DNA of 19,360 nt from Actinomycetota bacterium (GCA_009699665.1 WLNS01000011.1:1-19360); one strand, 5' to 3'. Shown: positions 7,026-14,840, counted from the stretch's first letter. Translations and numbers: made by a program. The notes: generated by a model from the letters alone, not told the origin.

Positions 7026-8153
7026 ATGGTGGATTCCTTGGGTGATACTTCGCGGCAGACGCCGCTTCACAGCTTGCACGAGGCGCTCGGTGCGTCGTTC
7101 ACCGACTTCGCCGGATGGCAGATGCCGGTGCGCTACACGAGCGATCTCGCCGAGCATCACGCGGTGCGCGCAACGGCCGGCCTGTTCGACGTCTCGCACA
7201 TGGCCGAGTTCGAGGTCTCCGGTGCGCAGGTGGGTGCCTTTCTCGATTACGCCGTGTCGTCGTGGCTGTCACCCATCGAGTTGGGCCAGGCCAAGTATGC
7301 GCTCTTGCTGAACGAACAGGGTGGCGTGATCGACGATCTCATTGTTTACCGCACCGGACCGTTTCAGTACTTCGTCGTGGCTAACGCGGGAAACCGCGAG
7401 CCGGCGTGGACCGCGCTCAAGCAGCGCGCTCAGGACTTCGACGTTGAACTGCACGATGTGAGCGACCAGACGGCGCTGCTTGCCCTGCAGGGACCCAAAG
7501 CGTTTGAGACGCTCACCCGTGTGTTCGGTCTCGAAGTGGGCAACACCCCGCTGGCTGACCTTGCTTATTACCGCGCGACGCCCGCCCGCTTCGAGGGCGA
7601 ACCCGTTCTCATCGGACGCACGGGCTACACGGGCGAGGATGGCTTCGAGCTGTTCATCGACACGCGCTTCGCGGTCGCCCTGTGGCAGGCCCTGCTCAAT
7701 GCGGGTGGGCCCCTGGGAGTTGTGCCCGCGGGACTCGCCTGCCGCGATACCCTGCGGCTCGAGGCGGGCATGCCCCTCTACGGGCACGAACTCAATGCCG
7801 CGACGCTTCCGGTGCAGGCTGGTCTGGGGCGCGCGGTGTCGCTCGTCAAAGGCGATTTCGTCGGGCGTGAGGCAGTGCTGGCCGGCCCGGCCCTGGGCGC
7901 GCCCGTTTTAGTGGGTCTCATCGGCGACGGCAAGCGTGCTCCCCGCGCCGACTATCGCATTTTCTCGGGTGACGTTCCCGTGGGTGCCATCACCTCAGGT
8001 GCCCTCTCGCCAACACTGGGTTACCCCATCGCCATGGCTTATGTTGACGCCGACTTTGCCGAGTCGGGTACCGGACTCGAGGTTGACGTGCGTGGCACAC
8101 GTCTTCCCGTTGTCGTTGCCGACCTTCCCTTCTATCAGCGAAAGAAGAAATAA
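7026..8153 (+). CDS. gcvT: Aminomethyltransferase, glycine cleavage T-protein
   Basis: Tetrahydrofolate-dependent aminomethyltransferase. It takes the aminomethyl group from lipoyl H-protein, releases ammonia and forms 5,10-methylene-THF. At 375 residues it has the normal length. Family marks include LHEALGASFTDFAGWQMPV at the N-terminus, VSHMAEFEVSG, the catalytic-Asp region GVIDDLIVYR, LQGPKAFETL, RTGYTGEDGFELF, and CRDTLRLEAGMPLYGHEL near residue 240. The first in-frame start after the upstream stop TAA (7014-7016) is ATG 7026. The purine-rich AGAGGGGGAG ends 18 bases upstream, unusually far for a ribosome site. GTG 7029 directly follows but is no better placed. First gene of gcvT-gcvH-gcvP, under the glycine riboswitch. 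Confidence 0.96.
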   Translation: MVDSLGDTSRQTPLHSLHEALGASFTDFAGWQMPVRYTSDLAEHHAVRATAGLFDVSHMAEFEVSGAQVGAFLDYAVSSWLSPIELGQAKYALLLNEQGGVIDDLIVYRTGPFQYFVVANAGNREPAWTALKQRAQDFDVELHDVSDQTALLALQGPKAFETLTRVFGLEVGNTPLADLAYYRATPARFEGEPVLIGRTGYTGEDGFELFIDTRFAVALWQALLNAGGPLGVVPAGLACRDTLRLEAGMPLYGHELNAATLPVQAGLGRAVSLVKGDFVGREAVLAGPALGAPVLVGLIGDGKRAPRADYRIFSGDVPVGAITSGALSPTLGYPIAMAYVDADFAESGTGLEVDVRGTRLPVVVADLPFYQRKKK

Positions 8154-8155
8154 AT

Positions 8156-8527
8156 ATGTCTCTACCAAAAGAACTGGGTTACACCCGCGAACACGAGTGG
8201 CTGCGCATGGATGGCGACGTGGCCACCGTGGGCATCACCGACTATGCGGCTGAGAAACTGGGCGACATCGTTTTCGTTGATTTGCCCAAGGTGGGCCAAC
8301 AGGTTGTTGCCGGCAAGGTCGTGGGAGAAATCGAATCGACGAAATCGGTGGGTGAACTTTTTGCGCCCGCGTCGGGAACGATCACGCAGGTAAACGACTC
8401 GGTCGTCGCTGCGCCCGAACTGGTGAATTCCGACGCTTTCGGCCAGGGCTGGCTGATAAAGATGACGATTGACGAAGCCCCCGAACTTCTCACGGCTGAC
8501 GAGTACGCAGCCTTCACGGGCGAGTAG
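8156..8527 (+). CDS. gcvH: Glycine cleavage system H-protein (lipoyl carrier)
   Basis: Small lipoate-bearing shuttle protein, 123 residues. It moves the aminomethyl group from the P-protein to the T-protein, and its dihydrolipoyl arm is reoxidised by the L-protein. The lipoylated lysine is Lys63 in GEIESTKSVGEL, within the canonical hairpin. Other marks are YTREHEWLRMDGDVATVGIT at the N-terminus, FVDLPKVGQ, and GWLIKM near residue 101. The length and lysine position match the family (Lys64 in E. coli). ATG 8156 is 2 bases after the gcvT stop. The ribosome site is weak (AAAGAAG), suggesting coupling to gcvT translation. Confidence 0.97.
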   Translation: MSLPKELGYTREHEWLRMDGDVATVGITDYAAEKLGDIVFVDLPKVGQQVVAGKVVGEIESTKSVGELFAPASGTITQVNDSVVAAPELVNSDAFGQGWLIKMTIDEAPELLTADEYAAFTGE

Positions 8528-8531
8528 AAAA

Positions 8532-11471
8532 GTGGCCCGCCCGTTCGTCGATCGTCACGTCGGCATCACCGGCGATGCCGAGCGCCTCATGCTGGCGGCC
8601 GTCGGCTTCGATTCACTCGATGATCTGATGCACGCTGCTGTTCCGGCCAGCATCGCGATTGCGGGATTCCACTCTGATGCCGAGAGTTTGCTTCCCGACC
8701 CCATTACCGAGGCCGAGGCGCTCGCCGAACTTCGCCTGCTGGCCGGCCAGAACGCCGTGCACCGCTCGTTTATTGGACAGGGTTACTACGGCACGTTCAC
8801 GCCGTCGGTGATTGCGCGCAATGTGCTCGAGAATCCCAGTTGGTACACGGCCTATACGCCGTATCAGCCCGAGATTTCGCAGGGTCGGCTTGAGGCGCTC
8901 CTCAACTTTCAGACGATGGTGACCGACCTCACGGGTTTAGACATCGCAAACGCGTCGATGCTTGACGAATCCACGGCTGCGGTGGAGGCCATGCTGTTGG
9001 CTCGCCGTGCATCTTCATCGGAGTCGAACACTTTTCTCGTCGACGCCGACGCGCTTCCGCAGACGCTGTCCCTGTTGGCCGGACGCGCCGAGCCCCTGGG
9101 CATCGCGATCGACATTATCGACCTCGCAGGCAGTCAGCTGGCTGGCGGCGGCGCCAACGTTACGATCCCCGAGGCCTTCGGACTCTTTATTCAATATCCC
9201 GGCGCATCCGGACACATGTGGGATCCGCGACAGGTGATTACTGCGGCCAAAGCCGCCGGGGCAACGGTCGTGGTCGCCGCCGACCTGCTCGCGCTCACGC
9301 TCGTGACTTCGCCCGGCGAATTGGGTGCCGACGTGGCGGTGGGAACCAGCCAGCGATTTGGTGTGCCGCTGGGATTCGGTGGCCCGCACGCGGGTTACCT
9401 CGCTGTGAAATCTGGACTCGAGCGCAGCATGCCGGGTCGTCTCGTGGGGGTGAGCCGTGACGCCAACGGTGATGCGGCCTATCGATTGACCCTTCAGGCG
9501 CGCGAACAACACATCCGTCGCGAAAAAGCAACGTCCAACATCTGTACCGCTCAGGTTTTGTTGGCCGTCATGGCCGGCATGTATGCCGTCTACCATGGCC
9601 CCGACGGGCTGCGTGAGATCGCCCGCGAGGTTCATGCCAAAGCAACCCGTCTGGCCGGCGGGCTCGTCGACGCAGGGCGCGTGCTGCTGCACGACGCCTT
9701 TTTCGACACCGTCGCATTTGATGCCGCAGACGCGCAGACCATTCGTGAAGCGGCGCGAGCCGCGGGCTTTCTGCTCGGAGGCACACCCGAGCGGGTCTGC
9801 GTTTCGGTCGATGAAACGACGACAGAGGCCGAGATTGATGCGCTGATCAGCCAACTCAGCGACAAGACCGCATCTGCGCCATCGGTCGGATCATCCACCG
9901 GTAGCTCAGCCCTGCCTGGGGCGCTGAAACGCACGAGCACGTTTTTGACACACGCTGTGTTCAACACGTACAGGTCAGAGACCAGCATGATGCGCTATCT
10001 CAAGCGCTTGGCCGATTACGACTACGCACTCGACCGCGGCATGATTCCGCTGGGTTCGTGCACCATGAAGTTGAACGCGGCCACCGAGATGGCCGCCGTA
10101 TCGTGGCCCGAGTTCTCGGGCCTGCACCCCTTTGCGCCGGCGGCAGACGCGCTCGGTTATGACCGCCTGATTCGCGACCTCGAGACGTGGCTCATAGATG
10201 TCACGGGCTACGACTCTGTCTCACTGCAGCCGAATGCGGGCAGTCAGGGCGAGCTCGCCGGTTTGCTGGCCATTCGAGCTTTTCATCAGGCGAACGGTGA
10301 TGCGTCGCGAACCGTGTGTCTCATTCCGTCAAGTGCCCACGGCACGAACGCTGCGAGCGCTGTGCTCGCCGGAATGAGTGTCGTCGTCGTCGACTGCGAC
10401 GACCGTGGCAACGTAGACCTTACCGATCTCCGTGGCAAAATTAGCGAGGCAGGCACACGCCTCGCGGCCCTGATGATTACCTACCCGTCGACGCATGGCG
10501 TGTATGAGCACGACATCTTGGACATCACGCGGGCCGTGCATGACGCCGGCGGTCAGGTCTATGTTGACGGCGCCAACTTAAACGCGATGACCGGTTTCGC
10601 CCGGTACGGCGATCTGGGTGGCGATGTGTCGCACCTGAACCTGCACAAGACGTTCTGCATTCCGCACGGTGGTGGCGGTCCGGGCGTCGGACCGGTCGCA
10701 GCCAAGGCACACCTCGCTCCCTTCTTGCCGGGCTTTGGCGGCGTCGCGTTGCCGGGACGCTCCCTGCTCGCGAAGGCCGGTGTGACGACCGTCGACCACG
10801 GGGGCCCTCAGATTTCGGCCGCCCCGTTTGGCAGCCCGAGCATTCTGCCGATCTCGTGGGCATACGTGCGCATGATGGGAGCCGAGGGACTGCGCCGAGC
10901 CACGGCCACGGCCGTGCTCTCGGCCAACTACATTGCCCGCCGGTTGTCCGATGCCTATCCGGTGCTCTATACGGGTGATAACGGGCTCGTCGCTCACGAG
11001 TGCATTCTCGACCTTCGCCCCCTGACTGAGCGCACGGGAATCACCGTGGATGACGTTGCCAAGCGTCTCATCGATTACGGGTTTCATGCCCCCACAATGA
11101 GTTTCCCCGTTGCCGGCACGCTGATGGTAGAGCCCACCGAAAGTGAAGACCTGGCAGAAATTGAGCGATTCGTTGATGCCATGATGGCCATTCGCGCGGA
11201 GGCCGACGCGGTCGCTTCGGGTACCTGGCCGACCGACAATAACCCTCTGGTGAACGCACCGCACACGGCGGCTGATCTCACGGGGGAGTGGGATCGACCC
11301 TACGACCGAGCGCGCGCCGTCTACCCCTTCGCCGGTGAAGTGCGCGATATGGCCACCGTCACTCGGGTGCGGTCAAAGTACTGGCCCCCCGTGCGCCGAG
11401 TCGATAATGCCTTTGGGGATCGCAATCTTGTCTGCGCGTGCCCGCCGCCCGAGGCTTTTGCTTCGCCCTAG
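8532..11471 (+). CDS. gcvP: Glycine dehydrogenase (decarboxylating), glycine cleavage P-protein
   Basis: PLP enzyme that decarboxylates glycine and passes the aminomethyl group to lipoyl-H. It is a single 979-residue chain of the fused alpha-beta type, not the split GcvPA/GcvPB form. The PLP-binding lysine is Lys706 in HLNLHKTFCIPHGGGGPG; the first half has the GQGYYGTFTP, NPSWYTAYTPYQPEISQGRLE and REQHIRREKATSNICTAQ blocks. A short Ser/Ala/Gly-rich linker near residues 440-460 joins the halves, and RSETSMMRYLKRL opens the second. I start at GTG 8532: the protein then begins ARPFVDRHVG, as expected for GcvP. An in-frame ATG at 8469 would add 21 residues of gcvH antisense-like sequence inside gcvH. 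The start is only 4 bases after the gcvH stop and has no strong ribosome site, suggesting coupling. Its TAG stop interlocks with that of the opposing XRE gene. Confidence 0.96.
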   Translation: MARPFVDRHVGITGDAERLMLAAVGFDSLDDLMHAAVPASIAIAGFHSDAESLLPDPITEAEALAELRLLAGQNAVHRSFIGQGYYGTFTPSVIARNVLENPSWYTAYTPYQPEISQGRLEALLNFQTMVTDLTGLDIANASMLDESTAAVEAMLLARRASSSESNTFLVDADALPQTLSLLAGRAEPLGIAIDIIDLAGSQLAGGGANVTIPEAFGLFIQYPGASGHMWDPRQVITAAKAAGATVVVAADLLALTLVTSPGELGADVAVGTSQRFGVPLGFGGPHAGYLAVKSGLERSMPGRLVGVSRDANGDAAYRLTLQAREQHIRREKATSNICTAQVLLAVMAGMYAVYHGPDGLREIAREVHAKATRLAGGLVDAGRVLLHDAFFDTVAFDAADAQTIREAARAAGFLLGGTPERVCVSVDETTTEAEIDALISQLSDKTASAPSVGSSTGSSALPGALKRTSTFLTHAVFNTYRSETSMMRYLKRLADYDYALDRGMIPLGSCTMKLNAATEMAAVSWPEFSGLHPFAPAADALGYDRLIRDLETWLIDVTGYDSVSLQPNAGSQGELAGLLAIRAFHQANGDASRTVCLIPSSAHGTNAASAVLAGMSVVVVDCDDRGNVDLTDLRGKISEAGTRLAALMITYPSTHGVYEHDILDITRAVHDAGGQVYVDGANLNAMTGFARYGDLGGDVSHLNLHKTFCIPHGGGGPGVGPVAAKAHLAPFLPGFGGVALPGRSLLAKAGVTTVDHGGPQISAAPFGSPSILPISWAYVRMMGAEGLRRATATAVLSANYIARRLSDAYPVLYTGDNGLVAHECILDLRPLTERTGITVDDVAKRLIDYGFHAPTMSFPVAGTLMVEPTESEDLAEIERFVDAMMAIRAEADAVASGTWPTDNNPLVNAPHTAADLTGEWDRPYDRARAVYPFAGEVRDMATVTRVRSKYWPPVRRVDNAFGDRNLVCACPPPEAFASP

Positions 11472-11875
11472 TTGCTTTTCTTGCCGGCGGTCCGATCAAG
11501 AGTTGCCATGAGGTCAGACATACTGATGCCGAATGCATCGGTGATGCGATACCACGTCTCAACAGAGCCGTTCGATTGCCCGTTTTCAACTGAGATCAAA
11601 GTTCGCCGACTGACACCCGTCTTTTCAGCGAGCGCGTCGTACGACATCCCGGACTCGCTACGTAGGCGTCGGAACTCGGATCTGAGCGCATCAAAATTAG
11701 GCGCCCGTGTTGGGCGAAAAGGGGGGCATTCCTTCAGCCAACCACGCCAACCTGTGTGTTGCAGTACCGGAACCTGCACTACTTGTTCGTCGAGCCGGTC
11801 TCGAGTCGGGCTCTCGGAGCTCGTGAAAGTGGGCGAATCTGCTTCGGGGCATAAGCCCTGTTCGCGCATGAACAC
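11468..11875 (-). CDS. XRE-family helix-turn-helix regulator with an unrecognised N-terminal half
   Basis: Predicted DNA-binding protein, 135 residues from GTG 11875. The C-terminal half (about residues 65-130) is a Cro/CI-type helix-turn-helix: FDALRSEFRRLRSESGMSYD, then ALAEKTGVSRRTLISVENGQ, and WYRITDAFGISMSDLMATL. The N-terminal 60 residues match no domain I know; they contain GWRGWLKECPPF and are rich in charged and polar residues. The start is uncertain. GTG 11875 has CGGAG 7 bases upstream and I prefer it; ATG 11869 is an alternative. GTG 11965 would extend the frame into a hairpin downstream of the next gene and is unlikely. The target is unknown. It converges on gcvP with the stop codons overlapping in CTAG (11468-11471), and an inverted repeat sits in its leader. 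Confidence 0.7.
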   Translation of the reverse strand: MFMREQGLCPEADSPTFTSSESPTRDRLDEQVVQVPVLQHTGWRGWLKECPPFRPTRAPNFDALRSEFRRLRSESGMSYDALAEKTGVSRRTLISVENGQSNGSVETWYRITDAFGISMSDLMATLDRTAGKKSN

Positions 11876-11889
11876 GCGAATACTCCGAT

Positions 11890-11903
11890 GTGCATGGGTG
11901 CAC
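11890..11903. promoter_or_regulatory. Short inverted repeat in the XRE gene leader
   Basis: GTGCA (11890-11894) and TGCAC (11899-11903) flank a 4-base spacer. The repeat lies just upstream of the proposed GTG start at 11875 and downstream of a possible minus-strand -10, GATAGT (complement of 11912-11917). Position and size would suit autoregulation by a Cro-like protein. The arms are short, so chance occurrence is quite possible. Confidence 0.25.
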
Positions 11904-11951
11904 GATTCTTCACTATCCTGAGAAAGATCTCTTTTGGGAGGAATCAGCAGG

Positions 11952-11977
11952 CCGTCCTCGTGCACGAGGGCGGTTTT
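11952..11977. terminator. Hairpin terminator, T-tailed in the plus direction, directly behind the CPBP gene
   Basis: CCTCGTGCACGAGG (11956-11969) is a perfect 14-base palindrome. CCG (52-54) and CGG (71-73) continue the helix on each side of a T-G wobble, after which TTTT (11974-11977) follows on the plus strand. It is a typical intrinsic terminator for rightward transcripts. It also lies only about 20 bases beyond the stop codon of the leftward CPBP gene, so it probably works as a bidirectional terminator. It is the first good plus-strand terminator I see after gcvP. Confidence 0.7.
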
Positions 11978-11992
11978 GCGGGTTCGGGGCGA

Positions 11993-12769
11993 TTACGTTC
12001 CCGGCAGGAACCCCGGCGCTATCGAGGCGACAATCGCATAACCGGTGAATGACAGCACATCGAGAATGAAGTGCGCCACGACGAGCGGCATCAGGCGGCC
12101 CCAGCGCTGATAGGCGTATCCAAACGCGATTCCCATGACGACGTTGCCAATGAACGGACCGAAGCCCTGATACAGGTGGTAGCTGCCGCGCAGAAGTGCG
12201 CTGAAGCCGATGATCGCCCAGGGTTTCCAACCGAACTCGCGCAACCGGGTGAAGAGGTAGCCCACCACGATGATCTCTTCTTCGAGAGCTGCCTTCGCGG
12301 CCGCCAGAATGAGCACGGGCAGGGTCCACCAGTAGGCGCCCAGCGCCGTGGGAACAATCGTGACGGTGATGCCGAGGGCGTGGCCGACGAGATAGAGCAG
12401 GATGCCCGGAATGCCAATGGCTGCGGCGAGCACGACACCCCAGCCCACGTCGCGCGCGGGTCGCCGAAGGTCGAAGCCCAATGCCCGGAACGGAGGACGC
12501 CCCGGTTGCCAGAGCAAGAAGATGACCAGCACCACGGGCACGAGCCCAAATCCGATGTTCATGATTTGGTAAATCAGGTCGAAGATCGGCTCTTCGGCGC
12601 GCGGGGGGTTGATGGTGGCGGTTTGATCAGCCAGGGCTTGCGTTCGGGACAGACGCTGAACGATGTTGACGATTGAGTAGAGCGCCGACTGACCGAGTGA
12701 GAGCGCCAGCACGATGACAACCTCGGCGACGGCACGCTTGCGTCGTGACTCGGCGGGCCATGTGGTCAT
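11993..12769 (-). CDS. CPBP-family intramembrane metalloprotease (CAAX/Abi-like)
   Basis: Integral membrane protein of the CPBP/ABI (CAAX protease-like) family, 258 residues with about seven to eight predicted helices. The three conserved blocks are present. Block 1 is ALEEEIIVVGYLFTRLREFG, with the paired glutamates; block 2 is LLRGSYHLYQGFG, with a histidine; block 3 is PLVVAHFILDVLSFTG, with the histidine and Asp. The usual EExxxR arginine of block 1 is replaced by valine, as I recall for an actinobacterial subgroup. Start: ATG 12769 (MTTWPAESRRKR). A minus-strand TATACT (complement of 12788-12793) suggests a promoter just upstream, which rules out the longer frame from 12823. Substrate is unknown; relatives act in prenyl-protein processing, bacteriocin self-immunity or signalling. 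Confidence 0.82.
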   Translation of the reverse strand: MTTWPAESRRKRAVAEVVIVLALSLGQSALYSIVNIVQRLSRTQALADQTATINPPRAEEPIFDLIYQIMNIGFGLVPVVLVIFLLWQPGRPPFRALGFDLRRPARDVGWGVVLAAAIGIPGILLYLVGHALGITVTIVPTALGAYWWTLPVLILAAAKAALEEEIIVVGYLFTRLREFGWKPWAIIGFSALLRGSYHLYQGFGPFIGNVVMGIAFGYAYQRWGRLMPLVVAHFILDVLSFTGYAIVASIAPGFLPGT

Positions 12770-12787
12770 GTGTTCAGGCACGTCCCG

Positions 12788-12793
12788 AGTATA
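12788..12793 (-). promoter_or_regulatory. Possible -10 element of the CPBP gene
   Basis: On the minus strand this reads TATACT, one mismatch from the TATAAT consensus, 18 bases upstream of ATG 12769. It would give a leader of only about ten bases. I see no good -35 at 16-18 bases. TTGCTT (complement of 12818-12823) is about 24 bases away, too far for standard spacing. Confidence 0.35.
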
Positions 12794-12882
12794 GGCTTTC
12801 CCCCCGAACGCGCCCCGAAGCAAGTAACGAAAACATAACGACGCTACTTTTTACGCCGAGCCTCTCGTAGTCTTATTCGCGT

Positions 12883-12898
12883 ATGGCAAAGTTGCCAT
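12883..12898. promoter_or_regulatory. Perfect inverted repeat upstream of the peptide-binding protein gene
   Basis: ATGGCAA (12883-12889) and TTGCCAT (12892-12898) form perfect arms around a 2-base AG spacer. The repeat ends 31 bases before the GTG start at 12930, where a transcription start or proximal operator would be expected. The compact 16-bp symmetry suggests a dimeric regulator such as a LacI, GntR or XRE type, but I cannot name one. A role as an RNA hairpin is unlikely with a 2-base loop. Confidence 0.4.
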
Positions 12899-12929
12899 GC
12901 CCTGCAGAAGTATTTTTCGGAGGCAACAA

Positions 12930-14732
12930 GTGAAAAAATCTCGTATAGCTGCCATCGTCGCTGTCGCGGCGACCGCAGTGCTCGTGCTCTCGGGGTGTGC
13001 CCCCCAGTCTGAGGTGGTGACCGGCTCCAGCCTTTCTGTGGCATGGAACCAGCCCTTCTATTCGTACAACGTCAGCACGTCATACGGAAACGCGGCGGCC
13101 AACGCCAACATCACCTACATGACCGGCTCGTCGTTCAACTTCTACAACGATGTTCCCGAGCTCCAGTTGGACACGTCCTTTGGAACATACGAGAAGATTT
13201 CTGACGAACCACTCGTGGTCAAGTACACGCTGGCAGATACCGCGCGTTGGTCTGATGGTGAGCCCGTGACGGCCGCCGACCTCATGCTCACCTGGGTTGC
13301 CGTCGGTGGTTCCTATAACGACACCACGTTCGACCCCACCGAATACACGGATCCTGACACCGGTGCCCTCAACGGCAAGCAGCCCAAAGACGTCATCTAC
13401 TTTGACTCCGGTGCTACCCCGGATGACCCCACGGGTCTGGGTCTGGTAACTGCCGTGCCCGAGGTGAGTTCTGACGGCAAGAGCGTCACGCTGACCTACT
13501 CGAAGCCCTACGTTGACTGGGAGCTCGCGTTTGGTGTCGGTCTTCCGGCCCACGTCATCGGCAAGAAGGCGCTGGGTGCCACCTCGAACGCTGACGGCGC
13601 AGCCGCCGTGCTCAAGGCCATCCAAGACAAAGATGTTACGGCTCTCGCCGCCATCTCCAACTTCTGGAACACCGGCTATGACTTCACCGAAATGCCGACG
13701 GACAAGGACCTCTTGGTCGCCAATGGCCCCTACGTGATTAGTGACTTTGTTGCCGACCAGTACATCACCCTGACGGCCAACAAGGAATACCGCGGTGCTC
13801 ACAAGCCCAAGGTTGAAGAGATCACCGTTCGCTTCATTCCCGACCCGATGGCTGCTGTTCAGGCCCTGCAGAACGGTGAGGTGCAGATTATCTCGCCACA
13901 GGCAACGGCCGACGTGGCCGATGCACTCAAGGCTCTGCCCGTCACCACACTGCTGAGCATCGAGGGCAGTTATGAGCACATCGACCTGCAGTTCGCCGAT
14001 GGCAAGAGCGGAACCATGTCCAACCCCAAGCTCCGCCAGGCCTTCATGATGGTCATTCCTCGGCAAGAGATTGTCGACAAGCTCATCGTTCCGTTGAACC
14101 CTGAGGCTCAGGTGCGTAACTCGCAACTGTTCCTACCCGGTGCTGCGGGATACGACGACTCGGTCAAGAACAATGGATCGTCTGCATACGCTGACGTTGA
14201 CATTGAGGGCGCAAAGGCCCTGATCGCCGAGTCCGGAGTGGCCAACCCCGAGGTCTGCATGCTGTTCAGCTCGACGAACACTCGTCGCGCCAACGAGTTC
14301 GCGCTCATTCAGCAGTCGGGTGCCCTCGCCGGCTTCAATGTAACCGACTGCTCGAGTCCCGACTGGGGTGGCCTGCTGGGTACGCCGGGCGTCTATGACG
14401 CCGCGCTCTTCGCCTGGCAGAACACCAGCCTCGGTGTGACGCAGAGCAGCCCGACGTTCCACTCCGGTGGCATCAACAACCTGAACTTCTACAGCAATCC
14501 TGAGGTAGACACGTTGCTCGATGAACTCGACGGCACGTTCGATGCGGCCAAGCAGATTACTCTGCAGCAGCAGATCGACAAGCTTGTCTGGTCGGACTAC
14601 TACGGTGTCACCGTATTCCAGTTCCCCGCGGTAACGGCATTCGATCAGACCAAGATCGCCAACGTGACGTCGGCGCCCCTGGCGCCCACGTTCTTCTGGA
14701 ACTTCTGGGAGTGGGCACCCGTTTCCAAGTAG
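12930..14732 (+). CDS. Oligopeptide/dipeptide-type ABC transporter substrate-binding lipoprotein (SBP family 5)
   Basis: Lipid-anchored binding protein of a peptide or related-solute importer, 600 residues. GTG 12930 is the start: GGAGG (12919-12923) lies 6 bases upstream, and the protein then begins with a clean Sec lipoprotein signal, KKSRIAAIVAV to lipobox LSGC with Cys23. An ATG at 12897 in frame would add an unlikely prefix. Family 5 marks include DEPLVVKYTLADTARWSDGE, PVTAADLMLTWVAVGG, and VANGPYVISDFV with LTANKEYRG near residues 265-290; NPKLRQAFMMVIPRQEIVDK near 365 is also typical. It is first in the operon, followed by a strong terminator before the permeases, so it should be made in excess. 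Substrate could be peptides, nickel or sugars; peptides are most usual for the two-domain ATPase type. Confidence 0.9.
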   Translation: MKKSRIAAIVAVAATAVLVLSGCAPQSEVVTGSSLSVAWNQPFYSYNVSTSYGNAAANANITYMTGSSFNFYNDVPELQLDTSFGTYEKISDEPLVVKYTLADTARWSDGEPVTAADLMLTWVAVGGSYNDTTFDPTEYTDPDTGALNGKQPKDVIYFDSGATPDDPTGLGLVTAVPEVSSDGKSVTLTYSKPYVDWELAFGVGLPAHVIGKKALGATSNADGAAAVLKAIQDKDVTALAAISNFWNTGYDFTEMPTDKDLLVANGPYVISDFVADQYITLTANKEYRGAHKPKVEEITVRFIPDPMAAVQALQNGEVQIISPQATADVADALKALPVTTLLSIEGSYEHIDLQFADGKSGTMSNPKLRQAFMMVIPRQEIVDKLIVPLNPEAQVRNSQLFLPGAAGYDDSVKNNGSSAYADVDIEGAKALIAESGVANPEVCMLFSSTNTRRANEFALIQQSGALAGFNVTDCSSPDWGGLLGTPGVYDAALFAWQNTSLGVTQSSPTFHSGGINNLNFYSNPEVDTLLDELDGTFDAAKQITLQQQIDKLVWSDYYGVTVFQFPAVTAFDQTKIANVTSAPLAPTFFWNFWEWAPVSK

Positions 14733-14757
14733 GTAGCGGATAGCGACAAAAAATCGC

Positions 14758-14799
14758 CTGTGGGCGTCGAAGTTTCGGCTTCGACGCCCACAGCCTTTT
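14758..14799 (+). terminator. Strong intrinsic terminator between the binding-protein and permease genes
   Basis: CTGTGGGCGTCGAAG (14758-14772) pairs perfectly with CTTCGACGCCCACAG (14779-14793) around the 6-base loop TTTCGG, giving a 15-bp GC-rich stem. CCTTTT follows (14794-14799), and an A-rich run (14748-14753) precedes it. It lies 26 bases after the stop of the binding-protein gene and 41 bases before the permease ATG. Such internal terminators are common behind ABC binding-protein genes and lower permease expression relative to the binding protein. Confidence 0.88.
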
Positions 14800-14840
14800 G
14801 TGGTTAGCATGGAACGACTCACCGGAGAGGAAGCGAAAGA

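Noticed and set aside
11876..11965. Longer start of the XRE gene at GTG 11965.
   Set aside because: This start lies inside the palindrome of the terminator hairpin directly behind the CPBP gene and has no ribosome site. GTG 11875 has one at a suitable distance.
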